From: a virus
DNA length: 55,087 bases
Strand: one strand, 5' to 3'
IMG/VR virus record: IMGVR_UViG_3300046535_000965
Span: 1-55,087 of that record
How positions within the stretch are numbered: the first letter of the stretch is position 1; the number at the start of each line of letters is the position of its first letter. The translations under genes were made by a program, and so were the position numbers. The notes under the pieces are model-generated. The model was not told the origin of the DNA. It saw only the letters and a program-made list of their open reading frames with translations, and made no database searches. This document shows positions 48,320 to 55,087 of this stretch, in pieces.

Positions 48320-49038
48320 GTGACCTCTTTTGGTGGTGTTTCCGGTTCTTCTATGGCCGGCACATCCTGTGGCTTGTCGTGCCATTTGTCGAACCAGCCT
48401 TGGAGTTGTTCCATGGTGAGCTCGCCCTTGCCTTCCACGGTGAGCATGGGGCCGCGTTCGGCTTCGGTCTCACCACCGGGCTCCTTCATGTCTTCAGAGG
48501 GGATGTCCAATTTAGAGATGGCCCACTTGTCGAGCATGAGGGCTTTGAGCTTGGCCTCGGTGAGTTCCTTCACGGCCTTCGCCATCATGCTGATGTCCAT
48601 GGGGCTGACGTGCTCCCAAGGGTGCTTGCGCCGCATGCCCTTGTACATGGTTTGATTCGGGTCCTTCTTCCACGTCTGCCAGTCTTTGAACATTTCTGAC
48701 AGCTCGAACATTTTGGCCTGCGCGAGAGCCTTGGCTTGGTCAATGAACTCTGGGTAATCGTCCAGGGTTTTGATGACCGAATGGGTCCACTTGAACCGGC
48801 GCTCGAATATCAGGCCGGATAGGATCTCCATCTGTGCGGATGCCAGCTTGTCGCGTTTGTTCTTCTGCCATGTGGCCACTGGGAAATCGACGCGGCTGCG
48901 TAACGGGTCCCAACCCTGATCCTCGGCAAACCTCGTCCAATCAAGGAACGCGCTGGACATGAAGAGTGCTTCAACCGCTTCTTTGTCAATGTGCCCAGTC
49001 GCCGGGTCCTTGGGGAACGGCGTGGGGTTCTTCTTCAT
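48316..49038 (-). CDS. Putative terminase small subunit
   Basis: 240 residues. Not matched by a strong motif, but in the standard place before terL and within the late operon. FMSSAFLDWTRFAEDQGWDP and PVATWQKNKRDKLASAQMEI at residues about 27-75 could be a DNA-binding helical start, SELAEAKLKALMLDKW-like coil follows, then an acidic Glu/Pro-rich tail. Role by context only. Confidence 0.6.
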   Translation of the reverse strand: MKKNPTPFPKDPATGHIDKEAVEALFMSSAFLDWTRFAEDQGWDPLRSRVDFPVATWQKNKRDKLASAQMEILSGLIFERRFKWTHSVIKTLDDYPEFIDQAKALAQAKMFELSEMFKDWQTWKKDPNQTMYKGMRRKHPWEHVSPMDISMMAKAVKELTEAKLKALMLDKWAISKLDIPSEDMKEPGGETEAERGPMLTVEGKGELTMEQLQGWFDKWHDKPQDVPAIEEPETPPKEVT

Positions 49039-49253
49039 GGCTGCGGTTTATAGTCCTTGGGGAGGAGGCGGATGCACTGCCTTAGGTATTCGGGCAGCGT
49101 GGTGCCGTGCACCTTGCAGAGCCGGTCGGCCTCAAAGCGCTCATCATCATTCACGCGGAAGGTGAACGTGCCCATGGCAGCTCTTTCTTCCTTCTGCGTG
49201 GGTTCCGTGGCTGCCATCGCCAGGGCATGGTGAACCGTTGTCAACTCGTCCAT
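49035..49253 (-). CDS. RHH-like DNA-binding small protein
   Basis: 72 residues from the ATG behind ACGGAGG; a longer start in frame is unlikely. TFTFRVNDDERFEADRLCKV then TTLPEYLRQCIRLLPKDY is the ribbon-helix-helix/RelB-like layout. It stands right before terS and could regulate late transcription or aid packaging. Confidence 0.6.
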   Translation of the reverse strand: MDELTTVHHALAMAATEPTQKEERAAMGTFTFRVNDDERFEADRLCKVHGTTLPEYLRQCIRLLPKDYKPQP

Positions 49254-49398
49254 TGGTACCTCCGTAAGACGTTTGCCCCAAGGATAGGCACAGGTTCGTC
49301 TTACGTGGAAGGCCAAATGTTGTTGGGTGATAAAATAATGCCCCGGACGGGCCTCCAGGGCAGATAGGCAGACGTGTGCTGGTTAGTTAAAAACCTAA
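49254..49398. promoter_or_regulatory. Leader with 9-bp inverted repeat CGTAAGACG...CGTCTTACG
   Basis: CGTAAGACG at 49263-49271 and CGTCTTACG at 49297-49305 form a 9-bp inverted repeat around a 25-base loop just upstream of the RHH-like gene; the inner copy touches its ribosome site. A site where this or another phage protein could bind. Confidence 0.45.
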
Positions 49399-49686
49399 CT
49401 ATTCCTTGGGTTCGGTATCGGTCTCAGGAACTTCTTCGGCAAAAACAGGCTGAGCGGCTTCCACCTTTTCAGGTTCTGCGGCCGGGACCGGTGCTGCGAT
49501 TGCAGCTTGGGCCGCTGGCTCTGGAAGTGCTTGGGCAATGGGCGATACTTCTCTGGTCTTCACTTCGGGTTCTGGCAGTTCATAGTCAATCATGGCATCC
49601 CAAACGGACTTCTGGAGTTGGCGTTGTTCGTCTTCTTTGAATGCATTCATGATATTGAGTTTGAACCGCGCGTCTCTATTGTTCAT
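49399..49686 (-). CDS. Hypothetical acidic protein
   Basis: 95 residues behind GAGGAG. Residues about 1-35 form a helix (NNRDARFKLNIMNAFKEDEQ), then an Ala/Pro/Glu-rich acidic tail (residues about 45-95). Not recognised. First gene after the large gap. Confidence 0.6.
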   Translation of the reverse strand: MNNRDARFKLNIMNAFKEDEQRQLQKSVWDAMIDYELPEPEVKTREVSPIAQALPEPAAQAAIAAPVPAAEPEKVEAAQPVFAEEVPETDTEPKE

Positions 49687-50024
49687 AAAGGCTCCTCGCG
49701 GTGATGCAGCACGTCCACTTTAGCTATCGGCACCTGGCCGGAGGACTTGAATGGCCAGAAAACCGGCAACAAAATTACCTATTTTAGGTGCTTTTCGCCG
49801 GTTGGGATCGGCAGGAACATCGGCAATCAGATGAAGTTCAGACGCGCAAATATGTGTAAATTGGACATAATTGCTTGTTGCTTTTCAGCAGCAACAAAAT
49901 TGCAGAAATCAGCAATAATTATTTCCATGTTTGGCCGGTGGCCCGAAGGCAACGCTACCCGTAGGGTTATAGAACTATAAGAAGCACCGCGCATATTTAG
50001 GCCAATTTATGCCAAGGACTAAAT
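49687..50024. promoter_or_regulatory. Structured non-coding region upstream of the packaging operon
   Basis: About 320 bases without a convincing gene. It holds TTATAG-AA-CTATAA (49967-49980), an 8-bp stem TTGTTGCT/AGCAACAA (49875-49897), and a two-part stem-loop with AACCGGC/GCCGGTT (49761-49803) enclosing ACCTA/TAGGT. The larger AT-rich part, upstream of the small terminase genes, is the best place for a late promoter; I do not see a clear sigma70 consensus. Confidence 0.5.
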
Positions 50025-50567
50025 TTAGCAGGGCCGGTCGATGATGTTGAACAGCCCTGTGAACAGCTTGTACTTGGTGTCGCCGGCAATCCGAACCTTC
50101 ATCTCAAGGTCCTCGCTGCCTAAAACCTTGGTTTCATCCTCATTCAAATGCACCTGGCACTTGCCCCACTGTGATGGGGTTAGGATGGTGAGGGCGCCAA
50201 CGATCAGGGCCACGGCTGTTCCGTTGGCTGTGGCGGGCGCGGAGATCTGAATCACACCCGTGGCTGTGGGGGTGGTTGTACTCTCGGGCGTCTTGAGGAC
50301 CGTGGCTCCAGCCGGGATGCCGGTGCCCGCGATTTGCTGGCCTTCTTTAATGTCCTTCGTGACAGCAATGTTTGAGATCAAATCTGAATCCAGAACCGTG
50401 TCGCCCAGCAAGGGAATGTACTGCTTGAAGATTTTGTTGTCGTCCTTGTCGATCATTTTGGCTTGGAGGACTTCAACGTTTGAAAAATCAATCGGGTCAT
50501 CGTTCTCGTCCCTCAACTTCACAGTGAAGGTTAAGTCCTGTCCCCGGATCACGTTCAAGCGTTTCAT
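50025..50567 (-). CDS. Virion protein with BppU-like N-terminal domain
   Basis: 180 residues. LNVIRGQDLTFTVKLRDEND and PIDFSNVEVLQAKMIDKDDN resemble the N-terminal beta domain of baseplate upper proteins. The C-terminal half has an Ala/Thr-rich insert and ends DTKYKLFTGLFNIIDRP. It overlaps the 622-residue protein gene by four bases, so the two are likely co-assembled. Confidence 0.6.
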   Translation of the reverse strand: MKRLNVIRGQDLTFTVKLRDENDDPIDFSNVEVLQAKMIDKDDNKIFKQYIPLLGDTVLDSDLISNIAVTKDIKEGQQIAGTGIPAGATVLKTPESTTTPTATGVIQISAPATANGTAVALIVGALTILTPSQWGKCQVHLNEDETKVLGSEDLEMKVRIAGDTKYKLFTGLFNIIDRPC

Positions 50568-52432
50568 ATGGACCCCCCAAGGTCGTTGTTGTTGATCACT
50601 GTGCCTTCGATCACTATTTCTTCTTCCAACACCCCGGCCACATCCGCTATGGCTTGGCCCTTAACGGAAGAGATCGGGGCATCAATAAACTCACCGAAGC
50701 TGCCCGAAGGCTGTGCCCCAATGCGCGCCCGCTGCCAAACGGCATCGGCTATAGCAGCCGGGTCGCCCCCGCCGCCGCCTCCAGATTGTACGGCCTCACC
50801 TGTGGTGCCCGCCGTCATATGCCCGGCAACAGGCTCATCCCAGATTTTATCCACCAGAGTGTTCTTGTCCGCGTTCGTGAGCGCCACGCCACCGTCAAGA
50901 CTTCCTATGATGTATGCTATTTGATCATAAAGAAAACGACCCCATGAGCCAGCCGTTAAGGCAAATGTTGAAGCCCAAACAGCAGCACCTATTGAGGTGC
51001 GCTCCCCGCTAGTCAATGTCATGGCGGCACCGGTGGCTGCTGGTGATGCAGGGAGATTGTCAGTCTTAGTCTTCACATCCGAAACCTTGGCGTCCAAGTT
51101 ATTGAGCCGTGAATCGCTTGTTAACAACGGATTGGTTGGGATTGAACTCACAGCCACATTGATGCCGTTCACAGTGGTTTGAACCGTAGCCACAGCGGTG
51201 CCGACCGTGGTCACATCGCCTTGGCTGGCCGGTATGGTTGGCAAGTTGTCGGTCTTAGCCTTGATCGCCGTGATGTTTGAAGTCGGTATGTCTGCCGGGG
51301 CCGCGCGCGAACCTATGTTGGTGTCCACATTGTCAGCCAACCGCTTGCCGATTGAGCCAACCGTTGTCAGAGCTGAGGTCAATGTGTTCCAAATCACACC
51401 GGTGAGTGTTGTGCGCTCTCCAGATGTCAGAGTCATCGCGTCGCCAGTCGCAGCCGGAGCGGCCGGAAGATTGTCGGTCTTCGCTTTGATGCTCGAAATT
51501 GCGGCGTCCACCTTATCCACCAACAACTTGCCAATCGAACCTGACGTTGTGAGAGCTGAAGTCAGCACACTCCATACGGCGGTTGCAATTGTGGAAGCGC
51601 TCGGTATGTCGCCGGTCGCAGCCGGGGCCGCTGGTAAGTTGTCCGTTTTGGCCTTGATGGCAGTAATGGCTGCTGTGTTGTCCGTTGTCGGAATGGACGC
51701 AATGCCATCCGTCTCAGCTTCAACTTCAGCTATGTCAGCAGCAATGCTCACTGCCGGCGTTCCAATAATGGTGTCGAAGTGGCTGGTGGTTACTAAAGTG
51801 GAAAGAACCGCGTTGACATTAGTCACAAGGAGTTTGCCTATCGAACCCGTTGTTGTAAGGGCACTGGTCAGGGCGTCCCAAACAGCCTGTGCGATAGTGG
51901 CTGCACTCGGAGGAGCGGTATATCCACTGGTTGCGAGTCGCGAACTTATTGTTGAATCAATGTTCGTGACCAATAATTTACCAATCGAATTGACAGTCGT
52001 TAGGGCTGAAGTGAGGGCATCCCAAATTGCTTGAACTGAACCTGCGGTGATGGTGACGGCTGCGGTTACTGAACCGACTGCCCCGGTGACAGATCCAACA
52101 GCGCCTGTTACGGAGCCAACCGCACCGGTCACACTCGCGACAGTGTCGCCCGGCAAATCAGTAACCACCTCATGATTGTCGTCCCAAGGATCAGCGCCCG
52201 TTGCTGTGGCGTGAATGAGAAACATTCCTTTGTTGGCCAAATCGGTACCATTCGCAGCAAGTTGATACCAGCCATTCCCTATCTCAGAAACCGCGCCTGC
52301 GGGCGCACCGAATGAGCCAGTGTTCTTATATATTGTGGCCGTGGGGCTCAAACCTGTCTTGCCTGAATTGCTGTCGGTCGAGTCGCGCATAAAGAATGGC
52401 ACGTTCGTGGTTGAACCTTGTTTCAGTTGCAT
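50564..52432 (-). CDS. Repetitive tail/virion protein
   Basis: 622 residues. The N-terminal ~100 residues (LKQGSTTNVPFFMRDSTDSN; GNGWYQLAANGTDLANKG) look like a small beta domain. Then a VTGAVGS tandem repeat and several copies of 'VWDALTSALTTxGSIGKLL' and 'AIKAKTDNLPAAPAATGD' form a fibre-like shaft. The C-terminal ~130 residues include a Gly-run and a helix-turn. Such repeats are typical of long virion tail or whisker proteins. Starts one base before the next stop. Confidence 0.65.
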   Translation of the reverse strand: MQLKQGSTTNVPFFMRDSTDSNSGKTGLSPTATIYKNTGSFGAPAGAVSEIGNGWYQLAANGTDLANKGMFLIHATATGADPWDDNHEVVTDLPGDTVASVTGAVGSVTGAVGSVTGAVGSVTAAVTITAGSVQAIWDALTSALTTVNSIGKLLVTNIDSTISSRLATSGYTAPPSAATIAQAVWDALTSALTTTGSIGKLLVTNVNAVLSTLVTTSHFDTIIGTPAVSIAADIAEVEAETDGIASIPTTDNTAAITAIKAKTDNLPAAPAATGDIPSASTIATAVWSVLTSALTTSGSIGKLLVDKVDAAISSIKAKTDNLPAAPAATGDAMTLTSGERTTLTGVIWNTLTSALTTVGSIGKRLADNVDTNIGSRAAPADIPTSNITAIKAKTDNLPTIPASQGDVTTVGTAVATVQTTVNGINVAVSSIPTNPLLTSDSRLNNLDAKVSDVKTKTDNLPASPAATGAAMTLTSGERTSIGAAVWASTFALTAGSWGRFLYDQIAYIIGSLDGGVALTNADKNTLVDKIWDEPVAGHMTAGTTGEAVQSGGGGGGDPAAIADAVWQRARIGAQPSGSFGEFIDAPISSVKGQAIADVAGVLEEEIVIEGTVINNNDLGGSI

Positions 52433-54039
52433 TAGTGTCCCACCGATCTTCCGTATTCATGTCTCTGCGCCGCGCCTATGTCCAAATATCCAGTCGTAAG
52501 ACCACCTTGAAATGCCCCAGGAAGGCCCTTCGATTTTAATGCCGTCCCAATTGCGAAGTTCCGCCCGGTGGTCACCTGATAATGGATGTTCGTCCCCGAG
52601 CCGCCGGGCGCTGAATCTAAAGTAATGGTGGTGGTTGTGTGGGAAGTGATCAGATATTGCCCAGCCGTGGCGCCGGTGCCGCTGACGATGTAAACAAAAT
52701 CTTGGTTGTTGACCACGTTGCCGAAGTTAGCTGCCGCATCAGTAATGACGGAGCCGCTGATGCTCCCGGCGGTTCCTGTGACTTGGGCTAAATTCGCAAA
52801 TGCTGGATTGACCGCAACGGCCCCTATGCCTTTGACCCAACCAGAAACGTCCGCCGTGTTGTTGAAATAATCATTGTAGCCGTCAAATGATGCCGTCAGA
52901 ACGTCGGCGGAACTGATGCCGGTCGTGAACCCGTAAATTATATTGTTCATGATTCTTAAATTTCTGGTGCCCGTCGCAAGGCTTATTCCGAGTCCAGTTT
53001 TGTTCTCGCCTCCATAAAGAGTGTTGCCCTCGATGACTGAGTTTGTGGTCAGAGTGCCCGTGAGAATGATCGCGTCCGTTACATTGCTCTCAATAATATT
53101 GTTTATTATTTGAACGCCACCCGTGCTGGTGTTTGAGATGCCGTTGTTTGAATCATGGAGATAAGAACCAATCACAGCGATTGACGTAGATGCACCGATG
53201 GCGTTTCCCCTGTAGGAAGCTAACTCGCAATCAATAACTGCGCCGTCAGTGGTCATAGAAATAGCATTTCGGTTCGTTGAGGTGCTGGTATTTATGGCCT
53301 TGACGTTAGAAATCATTCCATTGATTCCACCTGAAATCACGCTGGTAGACTGGCCCGTTAATCTTATATTTTTCAAAACATTGAAACTGCCGAGCGTGAG
53401 GATGTTCGAGCCCATAGTTATCAACGGACGATTTGATCCAGTCGGATTGTCATTGCGGCTTCCATTATACCCTGCAATTTTGATTGAAGTGGTCGCAGCG
53501 ATACCTGAAGGGAATAGCAATCCACCGCCCGCTGTGTAGCTTCCATTCTTTATCCAGACGGTATTTCCTGGTGAGAGCGTGGCAGCCCAGGTTGTATCAG
53601 CCGCCGAATTCAATACCAACGCCCCACCCTCGGCCCAAGTGCCGCCGCTGGTTGAAGCGCCGGAAGCGCAAGCCTTATCCAGGGTGGCGTTGTTTCCGCT
53701 CGTTGAGGCAATCTCATACCAGCCCGCCGTGAAAGTGCCGCCTGAAATAATATGGATGAAGTTGCCGTTGTCGCTTGAAACAAAGTTGTGCGTGCCGCTG
53801 CTCACAACGCAAGGGTTGGTGGTCCCATTTGAAGTTGACAGAGTTGAGCCCGAGAATTGTGCATTGTCCTGAAGAGTGTAGTCGGTTCCGGCTGATGCAA
53901 CGCTGGAGTCATAACCCCCACCATTATTGGTCGCGCCGCCGGTGGCCGTGTCCCTGAGCTCCCAAACTGTGGCAGCGCCCGCCGCGGCGTACACCTGCCC
54001 GGAGAAGATCAGCATGATGGCTAGAATCAGTTTTATCAT
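52432..54039 (-). CDS. Signal-peptide-bearing parallel beta-helix protein
   Basis: 535 residues from the internal ATG (MIKLILAIMLIFSGQVYAAA, a Sec signal) one base after the RusA-like stop; an upstream in-frame start would put a long spurious leader in front. Many short-turn repeats (TTSIKIAGYNGSRNDNPTGS; NIIESNVTDAIILTGTLTTN) indicate a right-handed beta-helix, likely a polysaccharide-binding or cleaving surface protein. No catalytic residues assigned. Confidence 0.65.
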   Translation of the reverse strand: MIKLILAIMLIFSGQVYAAAGAATVWELRDTATGGATNNGGGYDSSVASAGTDYTLQDNAQFSGSTLSTSNGTTNPCVVSSGTHNFVSSDNGNFIHIISGGTFTAGWYEIASTSGNNATLDKACASGASTSGGTWAEGGALVLNSAADTTWAATLSPGNTVWIKNGSYTAGGGLLFPSGIAATTSIKIAGYNGSRNDNPTGSNRPLITMGSNILTLGSFNVLKNIRLTGQSTSVISGGINGMISNVKAINTSTSTNRNAISMTTDGAVIDCELASYRGNAIGASTSIAVIGSYLHDSNNGISNTSTGGVQIINNIIESNVTDAIILTGTLTTNSVIEGNTLYGGENKTGLGISLATGTRNLRIMNNIIYGFTTGISSADVLTASFDGYNDYFNNTADVSGWVKGIGAVAVNPAFANLAQVTGTAGSISGSVITDAAANFGNVVNNQDFVYIVSGTGATAGQYLITSHTTTTITLDSAPGGSGTNIHYQVTTGRNFAIGTALKSKGLPGAFQGGLTTGYLDIGAAQRHEYGRSVGH

Positions 54040-54040
54040 T

Positions 54041-54619
54041 TCAGTAGTAATATTCGGCCAGGTCCCCAAGATCGTAAAGGCATATTGTGGTCCTGATCCG
54101 TTTTGAGAGGACCTTGAAAACGTACAACTGCCAGTGCAGCTCATCTGGAATGTCCGTGGCATGTTGTACTGCGTCCAAGGCGGGCTTGGTTTTGTTGTCC
54201 ACGTCCATCTCCCGGACCTCGCGCTTCTGCGTAAGCCAAAGGGGTGTCTCAAATAAGATCAGGGCCGCCGTCACACCGGTGGGCTTCCACTTGAACCGGT
54301 CTTCGCCCATGGCCTCCATGACCACCACACGCCAATCAATAACCTCCGGCCGTAACTCATGGCTGCGCTTGCGCCATCGTCCTGCCTTATCCTGGAATGC
54401 GCCAGGGGCATCCGGCTGGCAGAACGCAAGTCCGTCTTTGTACATGTGGTTGAGGGAAATGGGTGTGCCGTCCACGCGGAACCTGAGGTGCACCAGGCCG
54501 CGCTCGTTACATTTCTTTTCGTGGTGGTGCATGAGTAGCTGGGCCTCTTCGGGCCAAACCTTGCCCAGCTCGCCAGCCATCTTGACGCGGATTTGTTTCT
54601 TCCATTTTGTAGGGCGCAC
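54041..54619 (-). CDS. RusA-like Holliday junction resolvase
   Basis: 192 residues, GTG start. RFRVDGTPISLNHMYK at about 46-61, and REMDVDNKTKPALDAVQHAT with PDELHW at about 134-160: the DVDNxxK and D/E pair are the RusA catalytic signature. RusA resolves branched DNA before packaging. It sits directly ahead of a beta-helix gene in the late operon. Confidence 0.8.
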   Translation of the reverse strand: MRPTKWKKQIRVKMAGELGKVWPEEAQLLMHHHEKKCNERGLVHLRFRVDGTPISLNHMYKDGLAFCQPDAPGAFQDKAGRWRKRSHELRPEVIDWRVVVMEAMGEDRFKWKPTGVTAALILFETPLWLTQKREVREMDVDNKTKPALDAVQHATDIPDELHWQLYVFKVLSKRIRTTICLYDLGDLAEYYY

Positions 54620-54625
54620 TTGCGT

Positions 54626-55087
54626 TCACCCCCTGAGGTCGTTGCTGCTCCCCAGGTTCATGATATCACAGATGATCTTTGCGCGGGCTTCGTTGACCTT
54701 TTCTAACCGAAGGTTGTCCATAATGTAGGTCCAGCTCGCCTCACAGGTCTTCGTCACGTCAATCTTGCCACTCAATACGGCCTCCATGGCGGTCACAAAC
54801 TGGGCATCGTTCTCGTAGGTCAGGATGCCAGGCCTGTTCCATTCATCCCAAGCGGGCGCCACAGTGACAGCCCCGGCGAAGGTGGCCTCAATCCAAGCGA
54901 TGTTGGATTTGCAGTGGTTGAACATGCTCCCGAACAACGGAACCATCATCACCGAGGGCTTCAGATCGTGAATGTATTGGTGGTAATCCAGCACGTCCAA
55001 CCCATCGCTCACGACCGTGTTCTCGCGCTCCATTGTGTCCGTCAGGAACCAAAGGTTGTCCCCCATGAACCGCCAAATCCAATCCTT
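54626..55087 (-). CDS. GT-B glycosyltransferase, C-terminal part (cut by window)
   Basis: The reading frame is open past the right edge (no start in the window is required). LDVLDYHQYIHDLKPSVMMV, FNHCKSNIAWIEATFAGAVT and NRPGILTYENDAQFVTAMEA look like the C-terminal Rossmann domain of GT-B glycosyltransferases of family 1/4 type. Likely transfers a sugar, target unknown. Confidence 0.7.
   Translation of the reverse strand, partial: KDWIWRFMGDNLWFLTDTMERENTVVSDGLDVLDYHQYIHDLKPSVMMVPLFGSMFNHCKSNIAWIEATFAGAVTVAPAWDEWNRPGILTYENDAQFVTAMEAVLSGKIDVTKTCEASWTYIMDNLRLEKVNEARAKIICDIMNLGSSNDLRG

Noticed and set aside
51198-52034. 278-residue plus-strand ORF opposite the repetitive tail protein
   Set aside because: Open only because the repeats lack antisense stops; composition is Val/Ala/Ser repeats.
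1-55087. tRNA genes, CRISPR arrays, integrase, transposase or insertion sequences
   Set aside because: Searched by eye for T-loop motifs, spaced direct repeats and recombinase signatures; none found. The HTH protein at 12699 lacks a catalytic domain. A computational scan would settle it.

Overview
The window reads as one continuous stretch of a tailed, contractile-tail (myovirus) phage genome. A Mu-like set of head and tail genes occupies about 16-50 kb, in nearly unbroken minus-strand order. I see no integrase, CI-like repressor, transposase, tRNA gene, CRISPR array or ribosomal gene, so the lifestyle is undecided, and both window edges cut genes. Genes are tightly packed, with ATGA/GTGA/TTGA/TAATG stop-start overlaps nearly throughout. 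The host is probably Gram-negative: the phage has an LpxA-like acyltransferase, lipoproteins, a spanin-like pair and a muramidase. Several fibre-like proteins begin with Sec signal peptides, and there is a collagen-like GPTGPTG lipoprotein. That combination recalls the mosaic adhesive fibres of Bdellovibrionota, but the host assignment is inference only.

Layout. (1) 1-11.5 kb, minus strand: early/replication block. It holds a RecT-like annealing protein (cut by the left edge), a RecE-like exonuclease, many very small genes, a RuvC-like resolvase, a DUF3850 protein, two overlapping genes in different frames, helicase-loader-like and replication-initiator-like proteins and, at its head, a three-gene operon: ParB-like protein, TET/JBP-family dioxygenase and TET-associated glycosyltransferase. 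A good sigma70-type promoter lies just upstream of that operon. A strong terminator with a possible antiterminator separates it from the replication genes. (2) 11.7-16.2 kb, plus strand: sixteen small, mostly unrecognised genes (collagen-like lipoprotein, HTH, RHH-like, HNH and zinc-motif proteins), running divergently from a shared control region. (3) 16.2-16.35 kb: convergent junction with a large stem-loop and two identical 16-bp AT-rich palindromes. (4) 16.35-55.1 kb, minus strand: late block. Read in the direction of transcription it gives: GT-B glycosyltransferase (cut by the right edge), RusA-like resolvase, three virion/adhesin-type proteins, a 320-bp structured non-coding gap, small terminase candidate, TerL, terminator, small genes, RmlC, portal, an inserted cargo cluster (LpxA, lipoprotein, CsrA, metallo-beta-lactamase fold, HNH, GT-A glycosyltransferase, S74 fibre), small genes, Nudix, MuF, protease/scaffold, decoration, major capsid, connectors, sheath, tube, chaperone, tape measure, baseplate genes, fibres, and a lysis cassette.

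How it works together. The morphogenesis genes follow the Mu/P2 logic. The phage also appears to hypermodify its DNA (oxidation then glycosylation of a pyrimidine). No DNA methyltransferase is visible in the window, so the substrate base is unknown. The late block carries genes for lipid A-like acylation, deoxysugar epimerisation and glycosyl transfer, plus a CsrA homologue, which together look like a host-surface and host-translation reprogramming cargo.
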